Positions 17,135 to 24,918 of a stretch of DNA of 64,000 nt are shown here, piece after piece. The first letter of the stretch is position 1. Each line of letters begins with the position of its first letter. Source of the stretch: Maribacter spongiicola (GTDB lineage: Bacteria > Bacteroidota > Bacteroidia > Flavobacteriales > Flavobacteriaceae). Made by a program: the position numbers and the translations under genes. The notes beneath the pieces were generated by a model that did no database searches, had not been told where the DNA came from, and saw nothing but the letters and a program-made list of their open reading frames with translations. Location of the stretch: the NCBI RefSeq assembly GCF_004364165.1, contig NZ_SOAY01000011.1:744001-808000 (forward strand). Direction: 5' to 3'.

Positions 17135-17611
17135 ATGAAAAACACATTAGCAGCATTAGCTGTGACAGCATTATTTGCCAGTTACACAGCAAATGCACAA
17201 GTAAATACGATAGATTCTATAGCCACTTCGAAAGTGCAACATTTCAATTTTGATGAAATGGAATCGGAAACTATTGGTGAAGGAATTAAACGCAAGTGGT
17301 TTCACGGTCAAAAAGGACAAATGACGATTTTCAATTTAGAAAAAGACGCGCATATTCCTTGGCACAAACACCCAAACGAGCAGATAACATACATAATGTC
17401 TGGTAAGGTTAAAATCAAGACTATTATTGATGGTAAAGAGGAATTTGTAGAAGTTGGAGCAGGAGAAGTGATTGTTTTTCCTGAAAATGTACCTCACGAA
17501 TTTTGGGCATTAGAAGAAACTGTAGATTTAGATGTTCACGTTCCTGTTCGTGAAGATTGGTTGTCTAAAGAGCTACCAGATTATTTAAAAAAGACAGAAA
17601 AACAAGATTAA
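17135..17611 (+). CDS. Exported cupin-domain protein
   Basis: 158 residues. A Sec signal peptide (KNTLAALAVTALFASYTANAQ) is followed by one cupin barrel. Motif 1, WHKHPNEQITYIMSGKVKIKT, carries the His/His/Glu metal ligands, and motif 2, GEVIVFPENVPHEFWALE, the fourth histidine, so a metal site is likely. Small exported cupins of this type can be dioxygenases, isomerases or quercetinase-like enzymes; substrate is unknown. It is third in the nitroreductase operon, 28 bp after the MDR gene, and precedes a second exported cupin by 21 bp. Confidence 0.87.
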   Translation: MKNTLAALAVTALFASYTANAQVNTIDSIATSKVQHFNFDEMESETIGEGIKRKWFHGQKGQMTIFNLEKDAHIPWHKHPNEQITYIMSGKVKIKTIIDGKEEFVEVGAGEVIVFPENVPHEFWALEETVDLDVHVPVREDWLSKELPDYLKKTEKQD

Positions 17612-17632
17612 TACTATTTATAAAACTTTAAA

Positions 17633-18469
17633 ATGAAAAAAAGTATCTTAATCGCATTGGCATTAGTCGCAGGCTTTTATGCAAATGCACAGACACCAAC
17701 TACAGATGCTGCAAAATCTATAAATGAAGTAGTAACCGCAGACAACGTAGAATGGGGATGGTTAAATCCGTTACGAGGCGATAAAAGTCCGGCTGCAGGA
17801 AAACTTTGGGGAGATCGTACCAAAAACGGACCAGCAGGATTTTTAGTAAAATTCAACAAAGGATTTTCTTCGCCACCACACATTCACAATATTACCTATC
17901 GTGGAGTAGTAATTCAAGGTTTATTACATAATGATGATGAACAAGCAGCAAAACAATGGTTGCCAGCAGGTTCTTATTGGCAACAACCAGCAGGAGAAGC
18001 ACACATAACTGCTGCAGATGGTCAAGAAAATATGGCTTTTTTAGATATTCAAGAAGGACCGTATTTAGTAAAACCAACTTCAGAAGCTTTTGATAATGGA
18101 GAGCGTCCAGTAAATGTAGATAAATCGAATTTGGTTTGGTTAAATGCTAACGATATTGAATGGGTTTCTGCAAAGAGTAATGTTGAAACTGCTTTTTTAT
18201 GGGGAAGCCACGAAAAAAATCAATTGCGTGCAACGCTTTTAAGATTACCAGCAGGTTTTAAAGGTAAAATTAAAAATTTGAGTCCAAATTTTAGAGCAGT
18301 TGTTATTTCTGGAGGATTAACACACCAGTTTTCTAAAAAAGGTGCAGTAAACCAATTAGATGCGCCATCTTATTTTGGTGCAGAAGAAAATGCAACTTCA
18401 ATAATTTCAGCAGAAAAAGAAACTGTGCTTTATATTAGAAGCAACGGAGATTTTGAAGTGAATATTTAA
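17633..18469 (+). CDS. DUF4437 exported bicupin protein
   Basis: 278 residues. A signal peptide (KKSILIALALVAGFYANAQ) precedes two cupin-like halves. NPLRGDKSPAAGKLWGDR, then PPHIHNITYRGVVIQGLLHNDD and GSYWQQPAGEAHITAADG are the hallmark of DUF4437, a family related to ChrR-type cupins. The second half (ANDIEWV...AFLWGSH...LRATLLRLPAGFKGKI) is less metal-rich. Function is not established; metal binding through the first half is likely. It is the last gene in the nitroreductase operon. After it, a 9-bp inverted repeat (18475-18483 / 18497-18505) without a T-tract may mark the mRNA end. Confidence 0.85.
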   Translation: MKKSILIALALVAGFYANAQTPTTDAAKSINEVVTADNVEWGWLNPLRGDKSPAAGKLWGDRTKNGPAGFLVKFNKGFSSPPHIHNITYRGVVIQGLLHNDDEQAAKQWLPAGSYWQQPAGEAHITAADGQENMAFLDIQEGPYLVKPTSEAFDNGERPVNVDKSNLVWLNANDIEWVSAKSNVETAFLWGSHEKNQLRATLLRLPAGFKGKIKNLSPNFRAVVISGGLTHQFSKKGAVNQLDAPSYFGAEENATSIISAEKETVLYIRSNGDFEVNI

Positions 18470-18723
18470 ATTATTTAGGTTGACGTATTTCGATTATCAA
18501 CCTAATACAAACTTAGTTTTTAGATGACTTGAGCTAATAGATGTAGAAATTTTTAAGGTTTTCGTAATTAGTAAAACAAATCTTACAGATTTAAAATTAG
18601 GAACTAAAAGTATTAATAATTATTGTAAATGAGCTATTTACAGATTATGAACAGCTAGTAAAAATCAATTTCTATGCTTAATTTGTCGGGGAAGTTTAAA
18701 AATTAAATTAAAAATAAAGGAAA

Positions 18724-19197
18724 ATGAAAACAAACATCGGAATTACAGAAGAAAACAGAGAAAAAGTTGCTGAACATTTATCTAAAATTTTGGCAGATGA
18801 ATATGTAATTTACACTAAGACATTAAGAGCGCATTGGAATTTAGAAGGTATTGATTTTCATACCAAACATGTATTTTTTGAAGACCATTACAATGCTATA
18901 AAAGAATTTACTGATGGGGTAGCAGAACGTATTCGTAAAATTGGTCATTATGCTCCAGCTACTTTAAAGCAATTTTTACAACTTACACATCTTTCCGAAG
19001 AAATAGAAGGTGACAATTCTAGTTTAAACTACATGAAAGTCTTGTTACAAGACCACGATACCATCATTGTAGAAATTAGAAAAATTATACCTACTATTGA
19101 AGATGATTTAAATGATGTAGGTACAGCAGATTTTCTTACGGGTTTATTACAAGAACATGAAGAAATGGCTTGGATGTTACGTGCTAGTGTAAGTTAA
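18724..19197 (+). CDS. dps: Dps family ferritin-like DNA-protection protein
   Basis: 157 residues of the Dps/MrgA family. The inter-subunit ferroxidase site is seen in RAHWNLEG (His37), HTKHVFFEDHYNAIKEF (His49) and TDGVAERIRKIG (Asp64, Glu68). Dps dodecamers oxidise Fe(II) with hydrogen peroxide and store iron, protecting DNA. The N-terminal tail is short with one or two Lys residues, so DNA binding is not assured. A 254-bp spacer separates it from the previous operon; no clear TAnnTTTG is seen in it. It is followed by the UBP zinc finger, reductase and AraC genes on the same strand. Confidence 0.94.
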   Translation: MKTNIGITEENREKVAEHLSKILADEYVIYTKTLRAHWNLEGIDFHTKHVFFEDHYNAIKEFTDGVAERIRKIGHYAPATLKQFLQLTHLSEEIEGDNSSLNYMKVLLQDHDTIIVEIRKIIPTIEDDLNDVGTADFLTGLLQEHEEMAWMLRASVS

Positions 19198-19249
19198 ACT
19201 TCACTGGTAATTTTCAACTTCTTATTTAAATTTTTAATACCAAAAAGCC

Positions 19250-19519
19250 ATGCAGCAAGAATCTTGTAGTCATATCAATGCTATTTCAGAATTAAAAACG
19301 GCTACCAAGCATGTGTGTGAAGAATGTGTAAAACTCGGCGATGGTTGGGTTCATTTAAGAACATGTCAAGAATGTGGCGTAACGCTTTGTTGTGACGACT
19401 CTAAAAATAAGCATGCTACTGCACATAATCATACTACGGGTCACCCGGTAATTAGTTCTGCAGAACCTAATGAACGGTGGCTTTGGTGTTATGCAGATAA
19501 AGCTTTTGTAACCTACTAA
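19250..19519 (+). CDS. UBP-type (ubiquitin-hydrolase-like) zinc finger protein
   Basis: 89 residues consisting of one ZnF-UBP domain: CSHI near residue 5, CEECVKLGDGWVHLRTCQECGVTLCCD, then HATAHNHTTGHPV and WLWCYADKAFV. The Cys/His spacing matches the domain that in eukaryotes binds ubiquitin C-termini. In bacteria such small proteins are often encoded beside the cyclic-nucleotide-domain thioredoxin-reductase-like enzyme, exactly as here (12 bp upstream of it), so a partner or regulatory role for that reductase is likely. No ubiquitin system is visible. Confidence 0.9.
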   Translation: MQQESCSHINAISELKTATKHVCEECVKLGDGWVHLRTCQECGVTLCCDDSKNKHATAHNHTTGHPVISSAEPNERWLWCYADKAFVTY

Positions 19520-19531
19520 ACCAAACTAAAT

Positions 19532-21178
19532 ATGATAGATGCCAGATTCCCTGAACTCACCAATCAACAAGTAGAAAAGTTGAAAGGTTATGGTATTGTA
19601 GAGAATTTTGAAATTCCTACTACGATACTAGATTATGGTGATAAGAGATATGATTTTTTTGTTGTTTTAGAAGGAGGTATTAAAATTATTGACCCAGAGA
19701 AGGACAAGGGCAATGTTACCATTCATGGTAGGCATCAATTTTCAGGGTCTAGTAGTATTCTTTCTCACCGAGCTATTGGAGTACGTGGAGAAACATTAAA
19801 AAACACTCAAGTAATACGCATAAAGCCAGACCAGTTAAAAAAAGCTATTTCAAAGTTTAGTGATATTAGCGATTTACTTTTAAACGCATTTTTATTGCGC
19901 GAAGAAAGTTTAAAAAACAGTATACAAGGGGTCAAGTTAATAGGTTCGGAACATTCTAATGAAACGTATGCTATTCGCGATTTCATGGACAAAAATGACA
20001 TTCTATATACTTTTGTCGATTCGGATAAAGATGATGGACTTAAAAGTATATTAGAAGCTTTTGACTTGAAAGAATCAGATTTACCTGTTATGATTAATAG
20101 TCAGAATGAGATTTCTATTCGTCCTTCTATTGATGAAATAGGGGAGTGTTCTGGTGTTCGATTAAAGTTAGATGATGAAATTTATGATGTATTGGTGATT
20201 GGTGCGGGACCAGCAGGTTTAGCTGCCAGTGTGTATGCTTCATCTGAAGGATTAAAAGTATTGACCATTGATAGTAATTCTCCTGGAGGACAAGCTGGTA
20301 AGAGTTCTAAAATTGAAAACTACCTCGGGTTTCCTACGGGAATTTCCGGTAGAGATTTAGCGAATAACGGCTACATACAAGCACAAAAATTTGGGTGTAC
20401 CATTTCGGTACCGCATAGGGTTGAAAGTATTCAAAAAAATGCAGGTCTTTATGAGGTAAATGCAAGCAATACATCAACTTTAAAGGCACGTACAGTTATT
20501 GCTGCAACAGGTGCGGCATATAGAAGATTGCCATTAGATGGTATAGAAAAATATGAAGGTGCAGGTATTTATTATAGCGCAACTTCTATGCATGCCAATA
20601 TGTGTAAAAACAGTGAAATTGGTATTGTGGGCGGAGGAAATTCCGCAGGACAAGCGGCATTATTCTTGGCAAATTACGCACATAAAGTCTATATAATTAT
20701 TAGAAAAGAAGATATAGGTGCAAAAATGAGCGACTATTTGGTTCAGCGAATTATTGCTTGTGAAAACATTGAAGTATTGACCAATAGCAACGTGGTCAAA
20801 GTAGATGGTGATACCTATTTAGAAAAAGTTGACATCAAACAAAAAGACACTCTTGTACCTAATGAAATAAGCTATCTTTTTACTTTTGTTGGTGCAAAAC
20901 CATGTACAGAATGGCTAGATAATATTATTGATACTGATGCGAAAGGTTTTGTACATACGGGACTCACCATTTGCGATAATGCTTTAAATAGCGAATCAGA
21001 ATTTAGCCAGAGAAAACCATACACTTTTGAAACCAGTTTACCAGGATTATTTGCAGTTGGTGATGTACGCTCGGGTTCTGTAAAGCGTGTAGCATCAGCC
21101 GTTGGAGAAGGCTCTATTGTGGTAAGCGATATTCATAAGTTTCTGGCGCAAGATAAATTTGCTACTACCACCAATTAA
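19532..21178 (+). CDS. cNMP-binding-domain thioredoxin-reductase-like FAD oxidoreductase
   Basis: 548 residues in three parts: a Crp-type cyclic-nucleotide-binding fold (about 20-135, FFVVLEGGIKIID, SGSSSILSHR), a thioredoxin-like linker domain (about 137-205), and a pyridine-nucleotide-disulfide oxidoreductase domain with FAD motif GAGPAG at 224-229 and NADPH motif GGGNSAG near 367. The redox CxxC of true thioredoxin reductase is replaced by SATSMHANMCKN, leaving one cysteine (358), as is usual for this fused family. The electron acceptor is therefore not ordinary thioredoxin. It lies between the UBP zinc finger and the AraC gene (14 bp spacing) and is probably part of one stress operon with them. 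Confidence 0.9.
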   Translation: MIDARFPELTNQQVEKLKGYGIVENFEIPTTILDYGDKRYDFFVVLEGGIKIIDPEKDKGNVTIHGRHQFSGSSSILSHRAIGVRGETLKNTQVIRIKPDQLKKAISKFSDISDLLLNAFLLREESLKNSIQGVKLIGSEHSNETYAIRDFMDKNDILYTFVDSDKDDGLKSILEAFDLKESDLPVMINSQNEISIRPSIDEIGECSGVRLKLDDEIYDVLVIGAGPAGLAASVYASSEGLKVLTIDSNSPGGQAGKSSKIENYLGFPTGISGRDLANNGYIQAQKFGCTISVPHRVESIQKNAGLYEVNASNTSTLKARTVIAATGAAYRRLPLDGIEKYEGAGIYYSATSMHANMCKNSEIGIVGGGNSAGQAALFLANYAHKVYIIIRKEDIGAKMSDYLVQRIIACENIEVLTNSNVVKVDGDTYLEKVDIKQKDTLVPNEISYLFTFVGAKPCTEWLDNIIDTDAKGFVHTGLTICDNALNSESEFSQRKPYTFETSLPGLFAVGDVRSGSVKRVASAVGEGSIVVSDIHKFLAQDKFATTTN

Positions 21179-21192
21179 ACCATCTATGCAAT

Positions 21193-22059
21193 ATGGCGCG
21201 TACTATCATAGAAAATATTGTAATTGCGAAATACGAAGAACAAACTTTTTTTGAGTTTTGTAAATACACGACCATTCGTTTTTTCGAAATTGTATATTTT
21301 GAAAAGGGAACAGGAACGATTAAGATCAATGGCAAAACCGTACCCTACGCTGCAAATAGTGTTTTTGTTTTTATACCTGATGATATTTATATCGTGAACC
21401 CTGATTCCGCGACGACTACTGTGGCTATAAAATTCTTAAAAAGCTTCTTTAGAAATACATCGGCTCAGAACGAAACACTGCCCGTTAACAATTGGTTTCG
21501 AAAAATTGAAGAAATATTAAATAGCGAAAGTCATCAGCTTCGCGAAATGCAATTTGAAACTGAATCAGATAGGTCGCATCTGGTATCTTTAATTAATATG
21601 GTTGCCACTGAATATATGAGAGAGCAGACCTTTGATATTTTTATCATTCAAAACTCTGTATCGGTTATTCTACATCTTATTGCGAGAAATATTCAGTTTA
21701 TCAATACTGCCGACACTGTAAAGGAGGTTAAATCATCTAAGATTCAGCAAATCATAAATTTTATTCACGCTAATATTTATAATTCCGAATTGCTAACTAC
21801 CAAAAGTCTGGCAGAGGAGTTTCATATGGCAGATAATTATATGAGTGAATACTTTAAAAAGCATACCGATGTCTCTTTAAAGAAATACATTATCAACTAT
21901 AAATTAAAACTTGTTGAAACCCGATTAAAATATACCGACTTACAGTTTTCGGAAATCGCAATAGAGCTTGGCTTTACGGATAGCAGTCACTTAAACAAAA
22001 CCTTCCAAAGTTATAAAGGAATGACGATTGGGGCTTTTAAGGCTAGTATTTCAGCTTAG
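21193..22059 (+). CDS. AraC-family transcriptional regulator (paralogue of the one at 13160)
   Basis: 288 residues with an N-terminal cupin-like sensor (VYFEKGTGTIKINGKTVPYAANSVFVFIPDD) and a C-terminal AraC double HTH (LAEEFHMADNYMSEYFKKH, IAIELGFTDSSHLNKTFQSYKG). It aligns over its whole length with the AraC protein at 13160-14056, including the recognition helix, so the two arose by duplication. It is the final gene of the dps/UBP/reductase run, 14 bp after the reductase. The operator-bearing promoter of the enoyl-CoA-hydratase-like gene lies about 480 bp downstream, making that gene a likely target. Confidence 0.92.
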   Translation: MARTIIENIVIAKYEEQTFFEFCKYTTIRFFEIVYFEKGTGTIKINGKTVPYAANSVFVFIPDDIYIVNPDSATTTVAIKFLKSFFRNTSAQNETLPVNNWFRKIEEILNSESHQLREMQFETESDRSHLVSLINMVATEYMREQTFDIFIIQNSVSVILHLIARNIQFINTADTVKEVKSSKIQQIINFIHANIYNSELLTTKSLAEEFHMADNYMSEYFKKHTDVSLKKYIINYKLKLVETRLKYTDLQFSEIAIELGFTDSSHLNKTFQSYKGMTIGAFKASISA

Positions 22060-22064
22060 AGAAA

Positions 22065-22475
22065 TTAAATACCGTCAAAAATTCCTGATACGAATTCTCC
22101 AACGCCTTCTAGTAAACCATCAAACACATCCCCAAAATCTAACCAAGAAGCATCTATATCCAAGTCCGGTATATCGGTCCAGTCAGTTACCGTAGAAACT
22201 GATAATCCGCTTAGCATTTCTGTTTTCATAGCTACATAATCACAAACCTCCCCTGTTTTTTCATGGTACAAATCAAAGTCTGTATGTGATGAGAAAATAC
22301 TCAATGCCCAACAAGACCAATCCACATAATCATACCATTTACTGTTTCTGTGCGCTTTTTTCACTTCTTCGGGCGTATAGTATTTCTTCTTACCGTTATC
22401 CTTTACTAGTATTTCACCTATATCAGAAATGAATTCTCTTTTATTCTGTGGTGCGGATTCGCAAGATGTTCTCAT
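22065..22475 (-). CDS. Conserved-looking hypothetical protein
   Basis: 136 residues, not recognised. It has a polar N-terminus with KDNGKKKYYTPEEVKKAHRNSKWYDY, then a Trp/Cys-rich centre (DWSCWALSIFSSHTDFDLYHEKTGEVCDY) and a C-terminal acidic, glycine-containing amphipathic tail (DFGDVFDGLLEGVGEFVSG). There is no signal peptide. Composition is protein-like and no opposing gene covers it, so I take it as real. It converges on the AraC gene, their stops being 5 bp apart, and stands alone on the minus strand within a plus-strand region. Function unknown. Confidence 0.65.
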   Translation of the reverse strand: MRTSCESAPQNKREFISDIGEILVKDNGKKKYYTPEEVKKAHRNSKWYDYVDWSCWALSIFSSHTDFDLYHEKTGEVCDYVAMKTEMLSGLSVSTVTDWTDIPDLDIDASWLDFGDVFDGLLEGVGEFVSGIFDGI

Positions 22476-22540
22476 AGAAATTTTGATTATAAAGCTGATT
22501 AAATTAGTTACTTAAACTTGAAAAAATACCATTTACCTCT

Positions 22541-22601
22541 TTTTTTACCAAAAGCACTTTGTTTTTTACCCATTTGAACCTTGTGTCCCCAGATACCTTT
22601 G
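22541..22601 (+). promoter_or_regulatory. Promoter of the enoyl-CoA-hydratase-like gene with 21-bp-spaced AraC-like half-sites
   Basis: TACCTTTG at 22594-22601 is the -7 element, with TTTG (22573-22576) 17 bp upstream as the -33. Half-sites TTTTTTACCA (T of TACC at 22546) and TTTTTTACCCA (T of TACC at 22567) are identical over nine bases and exactly 21 bp apart; the proximal one is exactly 27 bp from the -7. Confidence 0.75.
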
Positions 22602-22646
22602 TACTGTAATTAATACAGAACGAATAGCAACCAAAAATAAAATATT

Positions 22647-23492
22647 ATGGACTACAAGAACTTTCAAACATTTACAGCAGAACAAAAAGGCGGAATTTTA
22701 ACAGTTGACATCAACTTCGGACCAGTAAATGTACAGGGACAAGAAATGTTAGCAGATTTAAGCAGCTTATGCTTACGACTAGAGCGTGATAGAAGCGTAA
22801 AAGTAGTGGTTTTTGAATCTTCAAATCCGGGGTATTGGGTATGTCATTATGATACCGATTTATTAAAAGATATGTCTACCGAAGCTGTACCAAGAAACGA
22901 AGTACAGTTGTTGGATTTACAATCTGTTTTGGAGAGATTAAGCAATGTACCCCAAGCAACCATCGCAAAAATTGAGGGATTTGCAAGAGGTGGCGGACAC
23001 GAAATGGCATTAGCATTAGATATGCGTTTTGCAGCAAGAGGAAAAGCCAAATTCATGCAAATGGAAGTAGGTATGGGCATTTTACCTTGTGGAGGTGGTG
23101 CATCTCGTATGGCTAGACAAGCAGGATTAGGAAAAGCATTAGAAATTATTTTAGGTGCAAGAGATTGGGATGCTGATGAAGCTGAAAAATTTGGAACCAT
23201 AAATAAAGCCTTAGATGCGGATGAAATTGGTGCTTATGTAGATGCTTTAGCAGAACGAATTTCAAAATTTCCGGCAGAGTCCATTGCAGCATGTAAACGT
23301 GCAGTATATGCATCCATAGATTTACCAATAAAAGAAGCATTAAAAGAGGAAGCATACCAATTATTTCAAGCGACAAGTAAAACTCCGGCAGTAAAACGTT
23401 TCCAATATGCAGATGATAACGGAGCACAATTTGACCATAACAACCAAAAGAATTGGGAACAAATGGTAATGGATATTCAAGAAGTGAATTAA
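22647..23492 (+). CDS. Enoyl-CoA hydratase/isomerase (crotonase) family protein
   Basis: 281 residues with a crotonase fold: VKVVVFESSNPGYWVCHYDTDLL for the first CoA/oxyanion segment and IAKIEGFARGGGHEMALALDMRFAARGKAKFMQMEVGMGILPCGGGASRMARQAG for the second. The usual catalytic glutamates of enoyl-CoA hydratase (EVxxG and xxPExxLG) are replaced by MEVGMGILPCGGG, so it may not be a fatty-acid hydratase; several crotonase relatives without them are hydrolases, isomerases or of unknown function. It is preceded by the best AraC-like promoter of the window and followed, after a repeat-filled spacer, by a quinone-oxidoreductase-like gene. Confidence 0.88.
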   Translation: MDYKNFQTFTAEQKGGILTVDINFGPVNVQGQEMLADLSSLCLRLERDRSVKVVVFESSNPGYWVCHYDTDLLKDMSTEAVPRNEVQLLDLQSVLERLSNVPQATIAKIEGFARGGGHEMALALDMRFAARGKAKFMQMEVGMGILPCGGGASRMARQAGLGKALEIILGARDWDADEAEKFGTINKALDADEIGAYVDALAERISKFPAESIAACKRAVYASIDLPIKEALKEEAYQLFQATSKTPAVKRFQYADDNGAQFDHNNQKNWEQMVMDIQEVN

Positions 23493-23561
23493 GGCGATGA
23501 GCGCCATACGCTTTGCGCATAGCGCTTTTCAGTTTTTGCGTAGAGCGTCTAGCGCACAGCG
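23493..23561. repeat. GC-rich imperfect repeat block (GCGCATAGCGC-type)
   Basis: About 70 bp much richer in GC than the surroundings and built from related words: GAGCGCCATACGC, TTTGCGCATAGCGC, TTTTGCGTAGAGCG, TCTAGCGCACAGCG. It directly abuts the heptad array to its right. The words look like decayed tandem units of about 14 bp. It is non-coding; the function is unknown. Confidence 0.6.
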
Positions 23562-23659
23562 AAAAACGAAAAACCAACAACGAACAACCAACAACGAACA
23601 ACCAACAACGAACAACCAACAACCAACAACGAACAACAAACAACGAACAACCAACAACA
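23562..23659. repeat. Fourteen-copy tandem heptanucleotide repeat (AACAACC/AACAACG)
   Basis: 98 bp made of 14 direct 7-mers: two degenerate AAAAACN copies followed by twelve AACAACN copies. The last base mostly alternates G and C, so the larger unit is 14 bp. It sits between the crotonase-like gene and the quinone-oxidoreductase-like gene, ending 32 bp before the latter's ATG. On the minus strand it reads through as short Cys/Trp/Val/Leu-rich frames that are artefacts of the repeat. Confidence 0.95.
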
Positions 23660-23691
23660 ATTAAAAATTAACAAAATAAAAGAAGATAGAA

Positions 23692-24675
23692 ATGAAAGCA
23701 ATGTTACTAAGTGAATACGGAGAAAGCGCAAATTTCGAAGTATTAGAAATAGCAAAACCAGCAATAAAAGCAAATCACGTATTGGTGAAAATAGCAGCGT
23801 CAAGTGTCAATACTATTGATATGATGATTAAGAATATGGGGTCAGATTTACCATTATCGCCTGCTGCACCAGCCTTATTAGGTATGGATTTCTCAGGAAC
23901 AGTAGAAGCTGTTGGAGAAGGGGTAGAGGGATATAAAGTTGGCGATGAAGTATACGGTTGTGCTGGCGGATTAGCAGATTTACCTGGTACATTAACAGAA
24001 TACATTGTTGCCGATAGGAGTTTAATTGGTCACAAACCAAAAGACTTGACTATGCGTGAAACTGCAGCTTTACCTTTAGTTGCAATTACAGCTTATGAAG
24101 GGTTGACAAGAGCAGGCGTAAAAGCAGGACAAAAAATATTAATACACGGAGGTTCTGGTGGTGTTGGTCACTTAGCGGTACAATTGGCGAAATACTTTGG
24201 AGCAGAAGTTTATGCAACAGGAACAGGCGACAAACAAAAAGCGATTATTGAGAAATTTGGAGCAACCTTTATTGATTTTACTATAGAAAAAGCAGCAGAT
24301 TACACAGCAAAATACACCGATGGTGGTTTTGATGTTGTTTTTGATACTGTTGGTGGTCCAAACCTGACTAACTCTATGGAAGCAGTTGCCTTAAACGGAC
24401 ACATTTCTACTACAGTTTCCTTGTTGGAAATCGATTTAACTCCGTTGCACTTTAAAGGAGCGTCATTACACGTGGTCTTTATGTTGATCCCGATGTTACA
24501 TAACTTCAAAAGAGAAAAACACGGTAGTATTTTAGAAAAATTAGCTGAAATTTCTAACGAAGGTCATTTAACCCCGATTGTAGATGAAAATCAATTTTCA
24601 TTAGAACAAGTCGGCGATGCTTATGCACACTTAGCTAGTGGTACAGCCATTGGTAAAGTTGTGGTTGAAAACTAA
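23692..24675 (+). CDS. NADPH:quinone oxidoreductase-like MDR reductase
   Basis: 327 residues, QOR-type medium-chain reductase. KIAASSVNTIDMMIKNMG and LLGMDFSGTVEAVGEGVEGYKVGDEVYGCAGG are the GroES-like half; LIHGGSGGVGHLAVQLAKYFGAEVYATG and DVVFDTVGG the NADPH-binding half; the C-terminus GTAIGKVVVEN is standard. No structural or catalytic zinc ligands are seen. It should reduce quinones or enones with NADPH. The upstream spacer holds the GC-rich block and the heptad array; no separate promoter was recognised, so it may depend on the crotonase-gene promoter. A strong terminator follows. Confidence 0.9.
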   Translation: MKAMLLSEYGESANFEVLEIAKPAIKANHVLVKIAASSVNTIDMMIKNMGSDLPLSPAAPALLGMDFSGTVEAVGEGVEGYKVGDEVYGCAGGLADLPGTLTEYIVADRSLIGHKPKDLTMRETAALPLVAITAYEGLTRAGVKAGQKILIHGGSGGVGHLAVQLAKYFGAEVYATGTGDKQKAIIEKFGATFIDFTIEKAADYTAKYTDGGFDVVFDTVGGPNLTNSMEAVALNGHISTTVSLLEIDLTPLHFKGASLHVVFMLIPMLHNFKREKHGSILEKLAEISNEGHLTPIVDENQFSLEQVGDAYAHLASGTAIGKVVVEN

Positions 24676-24745
24676 TAATAGATAATAAATATGCAGTAGG
24701 ATTAGAGTTGCACGCTCTAAACATGCCGATTAATATGTTTTGTTG

Positions 24746-24772
24746 AATGCCCCAGAAATGGGGCATTTTTTT
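24746..24772 (+). terminator. Terminator after the quinone-oxidoreductase-like gene
   Basis: An 8-bp GC-containing stem (AATGCCCC at 24746-24753 with GGGGCATT at 24760-24767), a 6-nt loop and a T-tract to 24772, about 70 bp after the stop codon. Confidence 0.92.
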
Positions 24773-24791
24773 GCTTTAAAATAAAACCTTG

Positions 24792-24852
24792 AAATTTACC
24801 TAAACAACCGTTTTTACTACCAAAAAATTACTGGTGTCTCATACTACCTTTG
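24792..24852 (+). promoter_or_regulatory. Promoter of the 2OG-oxygenase operon with 21-bp-spaced AraC-like half-sites
   Basis: TACCTTTG at 24845-24852 is the -7 element. Half-sites AATTTACCTAA (T of TACC at 24797) and TTTACTACCAA (T of TACC at 24818) are exactly 21 bp apart; the proximal one is exactly 27 bp from the -7, the same geometry as at 15.3 and 22.5 kb. Confidence 0.7.
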
Positions 24853-24918
24853 TTATCAGAATAAGTAAACAAAACCAAAAATACTTTTAAAGAGGTTTTG
24901 GTAAAAAACAAATATATC

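Noticed and set aside
23562-23659. Possible CRISPR array
   Set aside because: The units are contiguous 7-mers with no unique spacers and no cas genes are near.
23146-23803. Minus-strand frames rich in Cys/Trp/Val/Leu over the repeat region
   Set aside because: They are the translation of the AACAACN heptads read backwards plus antisense of the two flanking genes; low-complexity and not protein-like.
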